A DNA stretch of 64,000 nt from an uncultured Bacilli bacterium (GTDB lineage Bacteria > Bacillota_I > Bacilli_A > RF39 > UBA660). This document shows, one piece after another, positions 44,988 through 54,097 of this stretch; the stretch's first letter is position 1; every line of letters begins with the position of its first letter. A program made the position numbers and the translations under genes. The notes under the pieces are model-generated. The model was given only the letters and a program-made list of their open reading frames with translations, was not told the DNA's origin and ran no database searches. The stretch spans positions 12,299 through 76,298 of the forward strand of contig CAKOZV010000004.1 in assembly GCA_934131695.1 (NCBI GenBank), read 5' to 3'.

Positions 44988-45995
44988 TTATTTTATAGCA
45001 GAAGACTGTAAAGCAGTAATAGCAATTACCCCAACTATATCACTAGCATTACATCCTCTAGATAAATCATTTATTGGCTTAGCAAGTCCTTGAGTAACTG
45101 GCCCATAAGCTTTAGCAAGTCCTAATCTTTCAGTTATTTTATAGGCGATATTACCAGCATCTAAATCAGGAAATACTAAAACATTGGCACTACCTGCTAC
45201 TTTTGAACCAGGTGCTTTTCTCTCTCCTATTTCTTTAACAATAGCAGCATCAAACTGTAATTCACCATCTAAAGTGATATCTTTTAAACTTTCCCTAGCA
45301 AGGTCTACCGCTTTTACTACTTTTTCACTATCAGGACATTTTGAAGATCCATAAGTAGAATGTGATAGAAAAGCTACTTTCGGAGTATCTTCTACTAATA
45401 ATTCAAAACTTTCAGCACTACTTTTAGCAATATCTACTAATTGTTCACTAGTAGGATTTTGATTTAATCCACAATCTGAATAAATAAATACCCCATTAGA
45501 ACCATACTGCTTTTGTGGAGTATCCATCAAAAAGAAAGATGAGGCTGTCTTAACATTAGGTGCTGTCTTAATAATTTGTAAAGCTACACGTAAAGTATCA
45601 GAACTAGAGTGAACTGCTCCACTAACCATTCCATCAGCATAATTAAGTTTAACAAGCATAGCTCCAAAATAAGGATAGTCGTTAGCAAGTATTTCACTAG
45701 CTTTATCAAGAGTCATTCCCTTTTTCTTTCTTAACTCATAATAAGTATTAACACACAAATCAAAGTCAGTAAACTTAACTGGTTCTATTATCTTACATCC
45801 ATCAAGAGAAATATTGTTCTTTCTTGCTAAAGATAAAATATCTTCTTCCTTACCAATCAAATAAATATCCGCAATATTTTCCCTAACAGTGATAGCTGCA
45901 GCTTCTAAAGTTCTAATATCATCTGTTTCTGGTAAAACTATTTTTTTCTTCTCATTTTTCTTTACTCTATAAATTATCTTTTCTATAAAATCCAT
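44988..45995 (-). CDS. pta: Phosphate acetyltransferase
   Basis: A soluble enzyme interconverting acetyl-CoA and acetyl phosphate for ATP generation in fermentation. The 335 residues match the short Pta form. The motifs IVLPETDDIRTLEAA, ADGMVSGAVHSSSDTLRVALQII and KVAGSANVLVFPDLDAGNIAYKI are present, with the conserved Ser-Arg-Gly near SRGCNASD at the C-terminus. GGAGGAG precedes the ATG. It is followed by a clear terminator. ackA is not in this window. Confidence 0.97.
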   Translation of the reverse strand: MDFIEKIIYRVKKNEKKKIVLPETDDIRTLEAAAITVRENIADIYLIGKEEDILSLARKNNISLDGCKIIEPVKFTDFDLCVNTYYELRKKKGMTLDKASEILANDYPYFGAMLVKLNYADGMVSGAVHSSSDTLRVALQIIKTAPNVKTASSFFLMDTPQKQYGSNGVFIYSDCGLNQNPTSEQLVDIAKSSAESFELLVEDTPKVAFLSHSTYGSSKCPDSEKVVKAVDLARESLKDITLDGELQFDAAIVKEIGERKAPGSKVAGSANVLVFPDLDAGNIAYKITERLGLAKAYGPVTQGLAKPINDLSRGCNASDIVGVIAITALQSSAIK

Positions 45996-45998
45996 ATC

Positions 45999-46712
45999 TT
46001 ACTCCTCCTCTAATTTACTTTCTCCTGTTTTATAATCTATAGTAACACCTTTTTGAACATTATATACATAAACATTAAATGATAACTTTCCCTTATCCTC
46101 AATTGAATATGCTTCCATATATGCTCCATTTGCTACTAAATTATCACCATCAAAAACAGGGGTTACTCTATATAAAACATGATTATTAGTCTCTTTTATA
46201 TAATTAGCTACTTTATTCTCAAAAGGTAACATTCCATCTACATTCATACTTCTAGTACAAGTCATTAAATTTTTGGGATTAGCATTTTGTCCAGTTAATT
46301 GATGGGCAATTAAATGACATCTATTATATAAATATTTTCCATCAACAAAATCATACTTAACTGTATGCCATCCAGCTGGTTTAATCATCCCTATACTACC
46401 TCTTTTAGTAGTTGGCATTGTACTTTTACTAACAAGAGCAAAAGCTACTCCTACTCTACCTAAGGAATCTAAATCACTATATTCTTCTTTTTCTGTTAAC
46501 TCTTTTTCACTATCTGTAAATGTTGGTTTATTATTATTTACCTCTTTATAAGGTTCATTATCATAACTTGGTATACTAATAACATCACTTGTATTATTAC
46601 TATTATCTTTATAAGCATAAGATGGTAATATATATTGATAACTAACTACTGCTATTAAGACAATTAAACTTAACAGCGATGTTACTAGTTTCTTATTCTT
46701 TCTACTCATCAA
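45999..46712 (-). CDS. Membrane-anchored DNA/RNA non-specific endonuclease
   Basis: A 237-residue His-Me nuclease of the EndA/NucA kind. An N-terminal membrane helix (8-28) leads to an extracellular domain with YNRCHLIAHQLTGQNANPKNL, where family members carry DRGH; here R-C-H keeps the general-base His. The downstream NVDGMLPFENKV supplies the Asn/Glu metal region. Homologues degrade DNA for DNA uptake or defence. It lies 4 nt after pta on the same strand, but roles differ and co-transcription may be coincidental. The Cys in place of Gly may matter little. Confidence 0.85.
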   Translation of the reverse strand: MMSRKNKKLVTSLLSLIVLIAVVSYQYILPSYAYKDNSNNTSDVISIPSYDNEPYKEVNNNKPTFTDSEKELTEKEEYSDLDSLGRVGVAFALVSKSTMPTTKRGSIGMIKPAGWHTVKYDFVDGKYLYNRCHLIAHQLTGQNANPKNLMTCTRSMNVDGMLPFENKVANYIKETNNHVLYRVTPVFDGDNLVANGAYMEAYSIEDKGKLSFNVYVYNVQKGVTIDYKTGESKLEEE

Positions 46713-46817
46713 ACCATCCTTTCCCTATTTATTGTATCATAAGATTACAAGATTTTTTAGAAATTTATTTTCTTATTTAATACTTTATGATAAACTTTAG
46801 ATAAAGATGGAGGATTT

Positions 46818-47882
46818 ATGAAAAAGAAGAAGAAAAGAAAAAAGATTATTACCTTTATTACACTCTTCATTATAATAATTATTATATTAGTATATCTAGC
46901 ATCAACTAATAAAATTGAGATAAAAATTCCATTTACTGATATTAATACAACTAAAACAGAAAAGAAAAAATTAACTATATATGATGAAGATAGTAATAAA
47001 AGACCAATTGCTGTTATGATAGACAATAATGTTGGTTACTCTTCTCAAGTAGGATTACAAGATGCTTTTGTAACTTATGAAGCAATAGTAGAAGGTGGCC
47101 TTACTAGAATGATGGCTATATTTAAAGATACCAATACAGCATTAATAGGACCAGTTAGAAGTTCTAGACATTACTTTTTAGATTATGCTTTAGAATATGA
47201 CTCACTTTATGCCCACTTTGGTTGGAGTACTTTTGCTGAAAATGATATCAAGTCTTTAAGAGTAAATAATATTAATGGATTATATGTAGATAGTGCTTAC
47301 TGGCGTGATAGAAAGATTGCTGCTCCCCATAATGTTTTTACTAACATAGAAACTTTATATAAGAGTGCGGAAAATCTTGGTTACCAAACAACTACTGATG
47401 AGTGGGAAGCTCTACCAATAACTAGTGACAATGTAGATTTAACGAAAATAAAGAATAAGACTTGTACTGATACTGATTGTGATACTGGTTTAGTACAAGC
47501 TAACAAAGTAACTATTCCCTATTCTAATAGTCAAACAAGAAGTTATGCCTATGATAGTGAAAGAAAAGTTTATCTAAGATATATGAATCATAATGCTCAT
47601 ATAGATAGAGATAGTAAAGAACAATATCATTATAAAAATATTATTATTATCAAGGTTAGAAATAAAACTTTAGATAATTATGGTAGGCAAGACTTGGATA
47701 CAACAGGTACTAAAGAAGCATATTATATAACAAATGGATATGCCATACCAATAACTGCTAAGAAAAATTCAAGAAGTGGTAAAACCATCTATAATTATAT
47801 GGATGGTAGCGAAGTTAGATTAAATGATGGAAATACTTTCATTCAAATAGAACCTGTTAATATGACTCCATCATTTGAGTAG
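46818..47882 (+). CDS. DUF3048 membrane-anchored protein (YerB-like)
   Basis: A 354-residue protein with a lysine-rich start, one membrane helix (12-30) and an extracellular DUF3048 domain: KRPIAVMIDNNVGYSSQVGL, AFVTYEAIVEGGLTRMMAIF, GPVRSSRHYFLDYALEYD, and the C-terminal half with YMDGSEVRLNDGNTF. YerB of Bacillus is a lipoprotein of unknown role. This homologue uses a helix anchor instead of a lipobox. GGAGGA precedes the ATG. A GNAT gene follows after 17 nt. Confidence 0.85.
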   Translation: MKKKKKRKKIITFITLFIIIIIILVYLASTNKIEIKIPFTDINTTKTEKKKLTIYDEDSNKRPIAVMIDNNVGYSSQVGLQDAFVTYEAIVEGGLTRMMAIFKDTNTALIGPVRSSRHYFLDYALEYDSLYAHFGWSTFAENDIKSLRVNNINGLYVDSAYWRDRKIAAPHNVFTNIETLYKSAENLGYQTTTDEWEALPITSDNVDLTKIKNKTCTDTDCDTGLVQANKVTIPYSNSQTRSYAYDSERKVYLRYMNHNAHIDRDSKEQYHYKNIIIIKVRNKTLDNYGRQDLDTTGTKEAYYITNGYAIPITAKKNSRSGKTIYNYMDGSEVRLNDGNTFIQIEPVNMTPSFE

Positions 47883-47899
47883 TAGTAAGGGGTAGTAGT

Positions 47900-48406
47900 A
47901 TGTATGAATGGTTAAATTTAGAATTATTAGATTATAAAAATAAAGATGACATATGGGACTTAATAAACTTATTTGAAGATGGAACATTACAAGAATATAG
48001 TGAATTACCACCAAGATGTCCCTTTGTCTTTCTTATTCAAAAGTATAGAGAAGTTAATGGTAATAAATCACATAAACCAATTGGATTCATATTTTTAGAA
48101 TCAAAAGATATCACTAGTGACGACTTATATATACATTTTGGTATAACAAAAGATGAAAGAAATAAAGGATATATGAAACAAGCACTTTATATTCTAAATC
48201 ATAAACTAATAGGTAATACTATGGAACAAGAAGAACATTTAAAAGATTATGAAAAAATATTAACATCTTCTAATATCCTAGCAATTAATGAAAAAGACAA
48301 TAATATAGTAAAACACTTATTACAAAATAATTGCTATTATATTAATTCTAAACAACAAATATATTATATGGGATTTAATGAAAGAAAAAAGCTACTTACC
48401 AAATAA
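47900..48406 (+). CDS. Putative GNAT-family N-acetyltransferase
   Basis: A 168-residue soluble protein. The fold signature is partial: KPIGFIFLES is the beta-4 strand before YIHFGITKDERNKGYMKQAL, where RNKGYM resembles the Q/RxxGxG/A acetyl-CoA pyrophosphate loop. The third glycine is replaced, which lowers confidence. The substrate is unknown. It directly follows the DUF3048 gene and is likely co-transcribed. Confidence 0.65.
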   Translation: MYEWLNLELLDYKNKDDIWDLINLFEDGTLQEYSELPPRCPFVFLIQKYREVNGNKSHKPIGFIFLESKDITSDDLYIHFGITKDERNKGYMKQALYILNHKLIGNTMEQEEHLKDYEKILTSSNILAINEKDNNIVKHLLQNNCYYINSKQQIYYMGFNERKKLLTK

Positions 48407-48418
48407 GTAACTTTTTTA
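48386..48418. terminator. Bidirectional terminator
   Basis: AAAAAAG-C-TACTTA and TAAGTA-A-CTTTTTT pair with one internal mismatch; it overlaps both converging genes' ends. Confidence 0.8.
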
Positions 48419-49375
48419 ATATGCTTTCTCTTGAATATTTTTATTTATTTCAATATTTCTATTAGTTAATATATCAGAATACCCAGATACTTTTAAAGTC
48501 TCATCCATAAGGATTCTATTATCGTCTTTATTATTTATTAGTTGTAAATATTCTGCTGAAGTATTATGATTATTAGCAATAATATCTAAAGTTTCTCCAC
48601 CACCAACTCTTGTTATTAAATCAAAATCATTTGATACTTTAACATATTCTTGGAATCTAAGTAATCCCTCAGTAAGAGAATCAGTAAACTTATTGACATC
48701 AGTATTTCCATCTACTGCTATTGTTACAAAACGACTAGCTCCTTTTTCACCTAAAGAGTTTTCAACAGGAGATTCTTTTAAAGTTGGATGTCCACTATCG
48801 TCATATCCTTTTATACCACACTGAATATCCATATCAGTTAAACCATTGCTTCTTAAAGAACTATTAAGACTTACTGCTAATGGATCTGTTTGATTATCAC
48901 GATCATTATACTGACCAATAATTTTTGTCTTACCATCATTATTATAATCAAGTAAACTTATATAAGTCTCACTACCATTCATATTTTCAATGCTATAAGA
49001 ATCGGCAACAGTTTCTACAGAAACACCTTCACTTGCTAATTTAGTTGAAAGAGAATTTATAAAATTATCTTGTACTCCATCATTTACTAAGACAATATTT
49101 AAATCATTTAAGTCTGTAATATCTGCATAAATAGTATCATCTGCCGTTTCTGTCTCTTTTGGAATTACAGGATCATCAATTCTAGTATGACTATTATAAG
49201 CGATAGAAGCACCAGTTATAGCTACAGCAAAAACAGCAATACCTACTCTAGTTTTAAATCTCTGTTTAGCTCTAGCTTGTCTTTGTCTTTCAATTTTAGC
49301 CATTCTTAACATCTGTTTTTTTCGTTGATTTAAATCAATAATTTTAGATTCATTTACCTCTAGATTTCTTACCAT
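48416..49375 (-). CDS. Membrane-anchored protein with C-terminal LysM
   Basis: A 319-residue protein: a basic N-terminus of about 40 residues (RQRQARAKQRFKTR), one membrane helix (45-62), an extracellular region of about 200 residues and a LysM-like peptidoglycan-binding domain at about 258-302 (VGGGETLDIIANNHNTSAEY and a closing VSGY). The central region (DLNIVLVNDGVQDNF, FVTIAVDGNTD) has an alpha/beta pattern reminiscent of amidase-like folds but no catalytic residues that I can place. It is last in the ezrA transcript. Confidence 0.7.
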   Translation of the reverse strand: MVRNLEVNESKIIDLNQRKKQMLRMAKIERQRQARAKQRFKTRVGIAVFAVAITGASIAYNSHTRIDDPVIPKETETADDTIYADITDLNDLNIVLVNDGVQDNFINSLSTKLASEGVSVETVADSYSIENMNGSETYISLLDYNNDGKTKIIGQYNDRDNQTDPLAVSLNSSLRSNGLTDMDIQCGIKGYDDSGHPTLKESPVENSLGEKGASRFVTIAVDGNTDVNKFTDSLTEGLLRFQEYVKVSNDFDLITRVGGGETLDIIANNHNTSAEYLQLINNKDDNRILMDETLKVSGYSDILTNRNIEINKNIQEKAY

Positions 49376-49383
49376 AATATCAC

Positions 49384-49716
49384 CTACTTCTTCTCACTAA
49401 TAATTGTTAAAAGTTTTATAATTTCACCAAAACCATATATTAAGGAACAAAATACAAAACTAACTAACCAAAATATTAAAGTTAATGCAAGATTATATTC
49501 TGTATTAGTACAAGTTTTAAATAATGTAGACGTTTCCGTACAAGCTGGAAAAATATTTCCTAGAATAATACCAATTATAAAAAAGAAAGCAAATAATAAG
49601 TAAGCTAATTTTTGATAGAAGTTATGTTCTCTAGTCTTAGTTACCTCTTTACTAATCTTTTTTAACTTAGGAAGTGGTTTCTTTTCCATTTCTATCTCAT
49701 CAAATAAATCTTTCAT
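49384..49716 (-). CDS. Small two-helix membrane protein
   Basis: A 110-residue protein with about 33 charged N-terminal residues and two membrane helices (37-56 and about 78-100) separated by a loop with two cysteines (PACTETS..., KTCTNTEYN). No family is recognised. It touches the upstream gene (stop and start share bases) and lies in the ezrA operon. Confidence 0.6.
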   Translation of the reverse strand: MKDLFDEIEMEKKPLPKLKKISKEVTKTREHNFYQKLAYLLFAFFFIIGIILGNIFPACTETSTLFKTCTNTEYNLALTLIFWLVSFVFCSLIYGFGEIIKLLTIISEKK

Positions 49717-50369
49717 TATTTATCACTCTCCTCTTCTTTTTTTATTTTTTTCTTTTTAGAAGAAGATACTTTCATATCATCATATTCTTTATATAAGGAT
49801 ATATATCTAGCAAATAGAAAATAGAATAAAACTTCCAATAGAGAAATAACTATACTTTCAAATGATGTTGAATTAATAAGAGCTACTACTAAATGAATAA
49901 CTAACAAAGTAGTAATCAAATAGAAATACTGTTCATTTTTTAACTCTACTATTACACTAGTACTTAAATGAAGTTCCTTACCAATTACCGTATTTGAAAT
50001 AAAAGCATATAGAAAATAAACTGTAAATAGTATATTAATTCCTAACTGCAAAAGAGAATCTAATCCAAATGACTGAAACACAGTAAACATACTTGCTAAG
50101 GTAATTAAGCCAAAGAATATAAGCATAATTACATTTAAATGATCAAAATATTTCTTTCCCACTTTAAAGTGAAGTAGAGCAAAATAGATTAATGTTAAAA
50201 CATAAATACTATTATGATTTAAAATAGATCTAATAATATCAGTAGTACCCAACTGACTATTAATCGCAAATGACTGTGATAAAATTATTAACACCACTAA
50301 TAATCCAATAATAACATACGTAACTAGTCTTGGACTATCAAACCAATCTTTTTCTTTACTATCTTTCAT
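49716..50369 (-). CDS. Polytopic membrane protein of the ezrA operon
   Basis: A 217-residue protein with about five to six hydrophobic segments (17-36, 44-64, 76-92, 96-117, 148-168, 170-190) and a lysine-rich cytoplasmic end (SSKKKKIKKEEE). Function is unknown. It starts 25 nt after the pseudopilin-like gene and its last codon overlaps the next start, so the three are a translational unit. Confidence 0.6.
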   Translation of the reverse strand: MKDSKEKDWFDSPRLVTYVIIGLLVVLIILSQSFAINSQLGTTDIIRSILNHNSIYVLTLIYFALLHFKVGKKYFDHLNVIMLIFFGLITLASMFTVFQSFGLDSLLQLGINILFTVYFLYAFISNTVIGKELHLSTSVIVELKNEQYFYLITTLLVIHLVVALINSTSFESIVISLLEVLFYFLFARYISLYKEYDDMKVSSSKKKKIKKEEESDK

Positions 50370-50394
50370 ACAAACACCTTCTTTTTATTTAATA

Positions 50395-51036
50395 TTAATT
50401 AGCAACTTCTCTTATTTTGGTTTTTCTTCTATATACTTTTTTACTAACTAATTTATAATCTTTTTCTATCTGTTTAATACTATCATACTTTTTATCTACC
50501 TTTTCATTTAGCATAGTAACTAACAAATCTTTCTCATAATAGTTATTAAGAACTAATTTTCCCTTCTTAGAAAGATTATAAATTGTTTTACTATCATTAG
50601 CTTCATACTCTTTATCATCATTCCAGTCTGTTACTCTATAAAGAGTATAACTTTTGTTTCCTATTAATTCTCTATCTATTAGATATTCTCCACATTTAAG
50701 TGTTACTCTCTTTCCATCTTTTAGAAATTCCACTTTTGATTCATAAAGATCACAACTTTTGCCATTGAAAGGATTTTTAATTGGTGATATCAAATCTAAG
50801 TTTAACATCTCATATAGATATATTGTACCTTCATCCTTAAAATTATAATTAATAGCATTCATAGCCATAACTCTAGCATTAAAGTTAAATACTTGATATT
50901 TTTCTTTATTACTTAGTTTAAGTATTGCTACTAACAAAATAGCTGTTAATACTAAACAAACAACTGCTACCGTTAAAAACTCATATGCTCCAAAACCTTT
51001 ATTATTTTTTTTCTTCTTTTTCTTATTCTTTTTCAT
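50395..51036 (-). CDS. Pseudopilin-like protein
   Basis: From the ATG at 51036 the protein (213 residues) opens with a 14-residue basic leader ending KNNKG, then FGAYEF. This is the type IV prepilin cleavage pattern G|FxxxE, with Glu at +5 and a hydrophobic helix behind it (20-41). The C-terminal part has a pilin-like module (ISPIKNPFNGKSCDLYES, then VTLKCGEYLI) with two cysteines that could be bridged. No pilin assembly ATPase or prepilin peptidase lies in the window. It overlaps the ezrA stop by 14 nt. An upstream ATG at 51066 is an alternative. Confidence 0.6.
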   Translation of the reverse strand: MKKNKKKKKKNNKGFGAYEFLTVAVVCLVLTAILLVAILKLSNKEKYQVFNFNARVMAMNAINYNFKDEGTIYLYEMLNLDLISPIKNPFNGKSCDLYESKVEFLKDGKRVTLKCGEYLIDRELIGNKSYTLYRVTDWNDDKEYEANDSKTIYNLSKKGKLVLNNYYEKDLLVTMLNEKVDKKYDSIKQIEKDYKLVSKKVYRRKTKIREVAN

Positions 51037-52735
51037 ACGCCAACAACTTTCTTTCAAAATTATCATCTACTAATTTTATGGTATCAACACTAACTTTTAG
51101 TGATGATGTATAGTCGCCTTTAAAGAAAAGATTTCTTGCTCTATTAATTCCTTCTTCTATATCTTCATGAAGAGGAATATATTTATTGCCATAAACAATA
51201 GCCATTTCACTCATCTTAGCAGTTTTAATCATTGAAACAGTTGTATTATAAAGTTTTAAAACTAAATCTCTAGCTGTATCTACTCTAGTATTTAATGTTT
51301 TAATAGCAATTGGTTTTTTAGATAGTTCTTTTATTACCTCTAAGATAGCTTCATTAGCTTCACTAAGTTCAACAAAGTATCTATCTTCAATAACTGGTAA
51401 TTTATACTCTCGCATTTTTTCTTTACATTCTTTTAACAGTCTTTCAATCTCTTCTAGTTGTTCTCTTGCTCTTTGTTCATCTTCATACATATTACCAAGT
51501 GATTTTAAAGCAATATCTAGAGTTGATTCTACTTGTTTTAATCTATTAGATAATTTCTCCACTTCATCATTAACACTAGAATAAGGTGTCGCTTTATTCT
51601 TAACTTTTTCTAGCATCTTATGATGATCATCTTTAATAACTGTTAAATCTTTATTAACCTCATCTATTATTTTTACATCTTCTTTATTTAAATCATACAT
51701 ATTCTCAATATCATCTAATTGTTCATATATATCAGTTACTAGTTTAACCGTTTTATTTAGTTTTTTTTCAAAATCTTTACTTGCTTCTTCATATACTTTT
51801 CGTGATAATCTCTCTTTTTCAAAGGCCACAAAAATACTATCTAAATAGTCCAATATTGTCTTAAGCTCAAACATACAGTCTTCTAAGTTCAAGACTTTAA
51901 TCCTATCTAGAATAACACTTACATTCTTTTTAGCTTCCGCCATATTATCATCAATACTTAAAAAGTCTAATGGATAGCCATCACTTTCCATCTTTTCTTT
52001 AGTATCTTCTATTTCTTTTATTCTCTTAGGAACCATTTGTTTAGACATCAATAGTAAATCAGGCACCTCAGAAATAACTATTTCCATATGCTCAATCATA
52101 GTATCAAGAGCTTTTACGATATGAACTACATCGGTATACTGATTCTGATCCATAGCTGTTTCAAACTCTAAGAATCTTTTTTCAATATTCTCTAACTGTA
52201 ATTCTATCGCTTCAGCCATCTCTTCATAAAGGTTTTTATGTTCTTGATATTCTTTATTTAATTCTCTATATTTAGTTTTTAATTTAGTAATTATATTTCG
52301 ATATTTTTCTTCACTAAGAGTAATTTCTTTAATCTGATCAAGTAAATAATTAGCTCGTTCTTTCGCTTTATATAATCCTATCTCACATTTACTTATTTTA
52401 CTCTTAGCAAGATTATATTCCTTTTTATCAATCAATGTATCAAGTTCAATTAACAAATCATCGATTTTAGGAAGTTCTTCATCTTTAATATAAGCAAATT
52501 CATCTTGCCATTTCTGATATTTTTCTTCCATCTTTTCATTCTTTATAATCGGTTCTAGTTTAGAAAGTTCAAGAAGCACAGGGGTACTTCCAATTAAGTT
52601 TTTTTCTGTATCTAAATTTTTACATAATTTTAAATAATAGTTTTTCCTTTTTTTCTTTAAAACAACGATAAGCACAATAATAAGAATGATTACAATTAAA
52701 ATTCCGGTCAAAACATATAGTAATGTTCCTTTCAT
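51023..52735 (-). CDS. ezrA: Septation ring formation regulator EzrA
   Basis: A negative regulator of FtsZ ring assembly that also links to cell-wall synthesis. The ATG at 52735 follows TAGGTGG (570 residues). One N-terminal membrane helix (about 4-25) is followed by a long spectrin-like coiled coil with the repeated heptads typical of EzrA. Length matches Bacillus EzrA (562). It heads a minus-strand operon with the pseudopilin-like and membrane proteins downstream, an arrangement I do not recognise from model species. Confidence 0.93.
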   Translation of the reverse strand: MKGTLLYVLTGILIVIILIIVLIVVLKKKRKNYYLKLCKNLDTEKNLIGSTPVLLELSKLEPIIKNEKMEEKYQKWQDEFAYIKDEELPKIDDLLIELDTLIDKKEYNLAKSKISKCEIGLYKAKERANYLLDQIKEITLSEEKYRNIITKLKTKYRELNKEYQEHKNLYEEMAEAIELQLENIEKRFLEFETAMDQNQYTDVVHIVKALDTMIEHMEIVISEVPDLLLMSKQMVPKRIKEIEDTKEKMESDGYPLDFLSIDDNMAEAKKNVSVILDRIKVLNLEDCMFELKTILDYLDSIFVAFEKERLSRKVYEEASKDFEKKLNKTVKLVTDIYEQLDDIENMYDLNKEDVKIIDEVNKDLTVIKDDHHKMLEKVKNKATPYSSVNDEVEKLSNRLKQVESTLDIALKSLGNMYEDEQRAREQLEEIERLLKECKEKMREYKLPVIEDRYFVELSEANEAILEVIKELSKKPIAIKTLNTRVDTARDLVLKLYNTTVSMIKTAKMSEMAIVYGNKYIPLHEDIEEGINRARNLFFKGDYTSSLKVSVDTIKLVDDNFERKLLAYEKE

Positions 52736-52797
52736 ATAGCTCACCACCTACTATTTAATAATACCATAATCCTAGTTTTTTAGCTACAAAATATTTA

Positions 52798-53962
52798 TTA
52801 ATTTAAAAGTCAAGTGCAACTTTTATGAATAAAACTATGTAAATTTATATGATATTTTATACCGAGAAAACTTTTGACAAGTAAAGATATATTTTTTTAC
52901 CTTAATGGAGTTTAATTATTGTTATTTCAATTTTTTAAATTAACAATAACTTAAACGACTATAAATTAATGAAAATATACCTGCTTGTCAAAAGAAAATC
53001 GGAATAAATAATTATAAATAATTTATCTTTTCTCGTAATTTATAAATTTTATTCAAAATTGATTTAAATATTTTATTATAGTTGTTTTTCACAAATTGTT
53101 TCATTTTATTAAATTTGTTAACAACTTCTTCAGAAGTTTTTCCTTTAAGTTTAAATATTATTTCAAACCTTGTTTTTCGCTCAGTTAGTGTCATTAAACA
53201 TTCATGTTTTCCTTTTTTAGTGACAATTACAGTGTCTAACTAAAAGTGTCCAAAATAAAGACGTTTATCTATTTCTTCTGGTCTATTATTAATACTATAT
53301 TCAACTTTAGATTCAGAAGAATCACTTTATGATATTTATATTCTTGTTTATATTTCATTCTTCTAGTATCTTCCAACCTAACATCTATAATATGATATCT
53401 TATTGCAGCATAAATTGTTGGAGTAGTAATAGCTTCAAACCCATCAAGTTCAAAATAGGTGTGAGTTTTCATATAGCCTACACAATTACATCAGAAGCCC
53501 ATTTATCTATTTTAATTTTATCTTCAATAAATTTAGCAATTTTTTATTTTTTCTTAATTTGTATTCAACTTTAGATAAACCACGCTTGAAGTCTGCATTT
53601 TCTTGAGCATATTCGGCAGTGTATGGCATTGTTTTAGTTTTACCAGTTCTAATATACATTTTTTCTTTCCCACGTTTTTTATCTCTCTTGAAATAGTAGA
53701 CTTATGAACTCCTAAATAATTAGCAATATAAGTATTATTAAATAATCTTTTACCATTTTCATCTTTTTAATTAATTAAAGATTCAATTTTAATTCTGTCC
53801 TCCTTTTTTAAGTGATGATATTGTTCTTCTTTTGTATTTGTAATATTATTATTCTCAGACATATGGATTTTCCTTTCTTTTTTTTGACGAAAAGATATTA
53901 TAGATTATTCATATTTCTTTTTCAATATTGAAGTACTGCACTTCAAATTTAAATTAACATAT
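52798..53962 (-). mobile_element. Decayed IS30-family element
   Basis: A remnant flanked by related inverted ends: TTAATTTAAAAGTCAAGTGCA starting at 52798 and, reading inward from 53959, TGTTAATTTAAATTTGAAGTGCA. Inside is a broken IS30-type transposase. A consensus promoter reading into it (TTGAAA, 17 nt, TATAAT) adjoins the upstream end. The 3' portion of the gene is missing, so the element cannot move itself. The 200 nt after 52820 hold nothing else I can identify. Confidence 0.7.
53012..53862 (-). pseudogene. Broken IS30-family transposase
   Basis: A transposase gene in pieces. It starts near 53862 (MSENNNITNTKEEQYHHLKKED), then stops after IESLIN. Later frames give NTYIANYLGVHKSTISREI (the IS30 HTH), KTHTYFELDGFEAITTPTIY (53472 and downstream) and MTLTERKTRFEIIFKLKGKT (53194 and downstream). 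The matching order identifies IS30, with several frameshifts and stops between pieces. The DDE region after GKTSEEVVNKF is truncated. Confidence 0.85.
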
Positions 53963-54020
53963 ATGGTCAGATTTGACAATTTATTATTTTTATATTAGAA
54001 AACAAGCCATATCAAGCAGG

Positions 54021-54054
54021 AAATTTCAGAGTATTACACTCTGAAATTTTTTGT
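54021..54054 (+). terminator. Strong hairpin with T tail
   Basis: AAATTTCAGAGT, loop ATTAC, ACTCTGAAATTT followed by TTTG on the plus strand. No plus-strand gene precedes it apart from the element remnant. It may be a relic. Confidence 0.6.
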
Positions 54055-54068
54055 TTTCTTTTAGTAAT

Positions 54069-54093
54069 TAAAAAATCAAAGAATTTTCTTTGA
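54069..54093 (-). terminator. Terminator of the TPR gene
   Basis: On the minus strand TCAAAGAA-AA-TTCTTTGA is followed by six T, five nt after the stop. Confidence 0.8.
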
Positions 54094-54097
54094 CCTT

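Noticed and set aside
46757..47026. Minus-strand frame at the start of the DUF3048 gene
   Set aside because: Antisense to the lysine-rich start and membrane helix of a clear gene.
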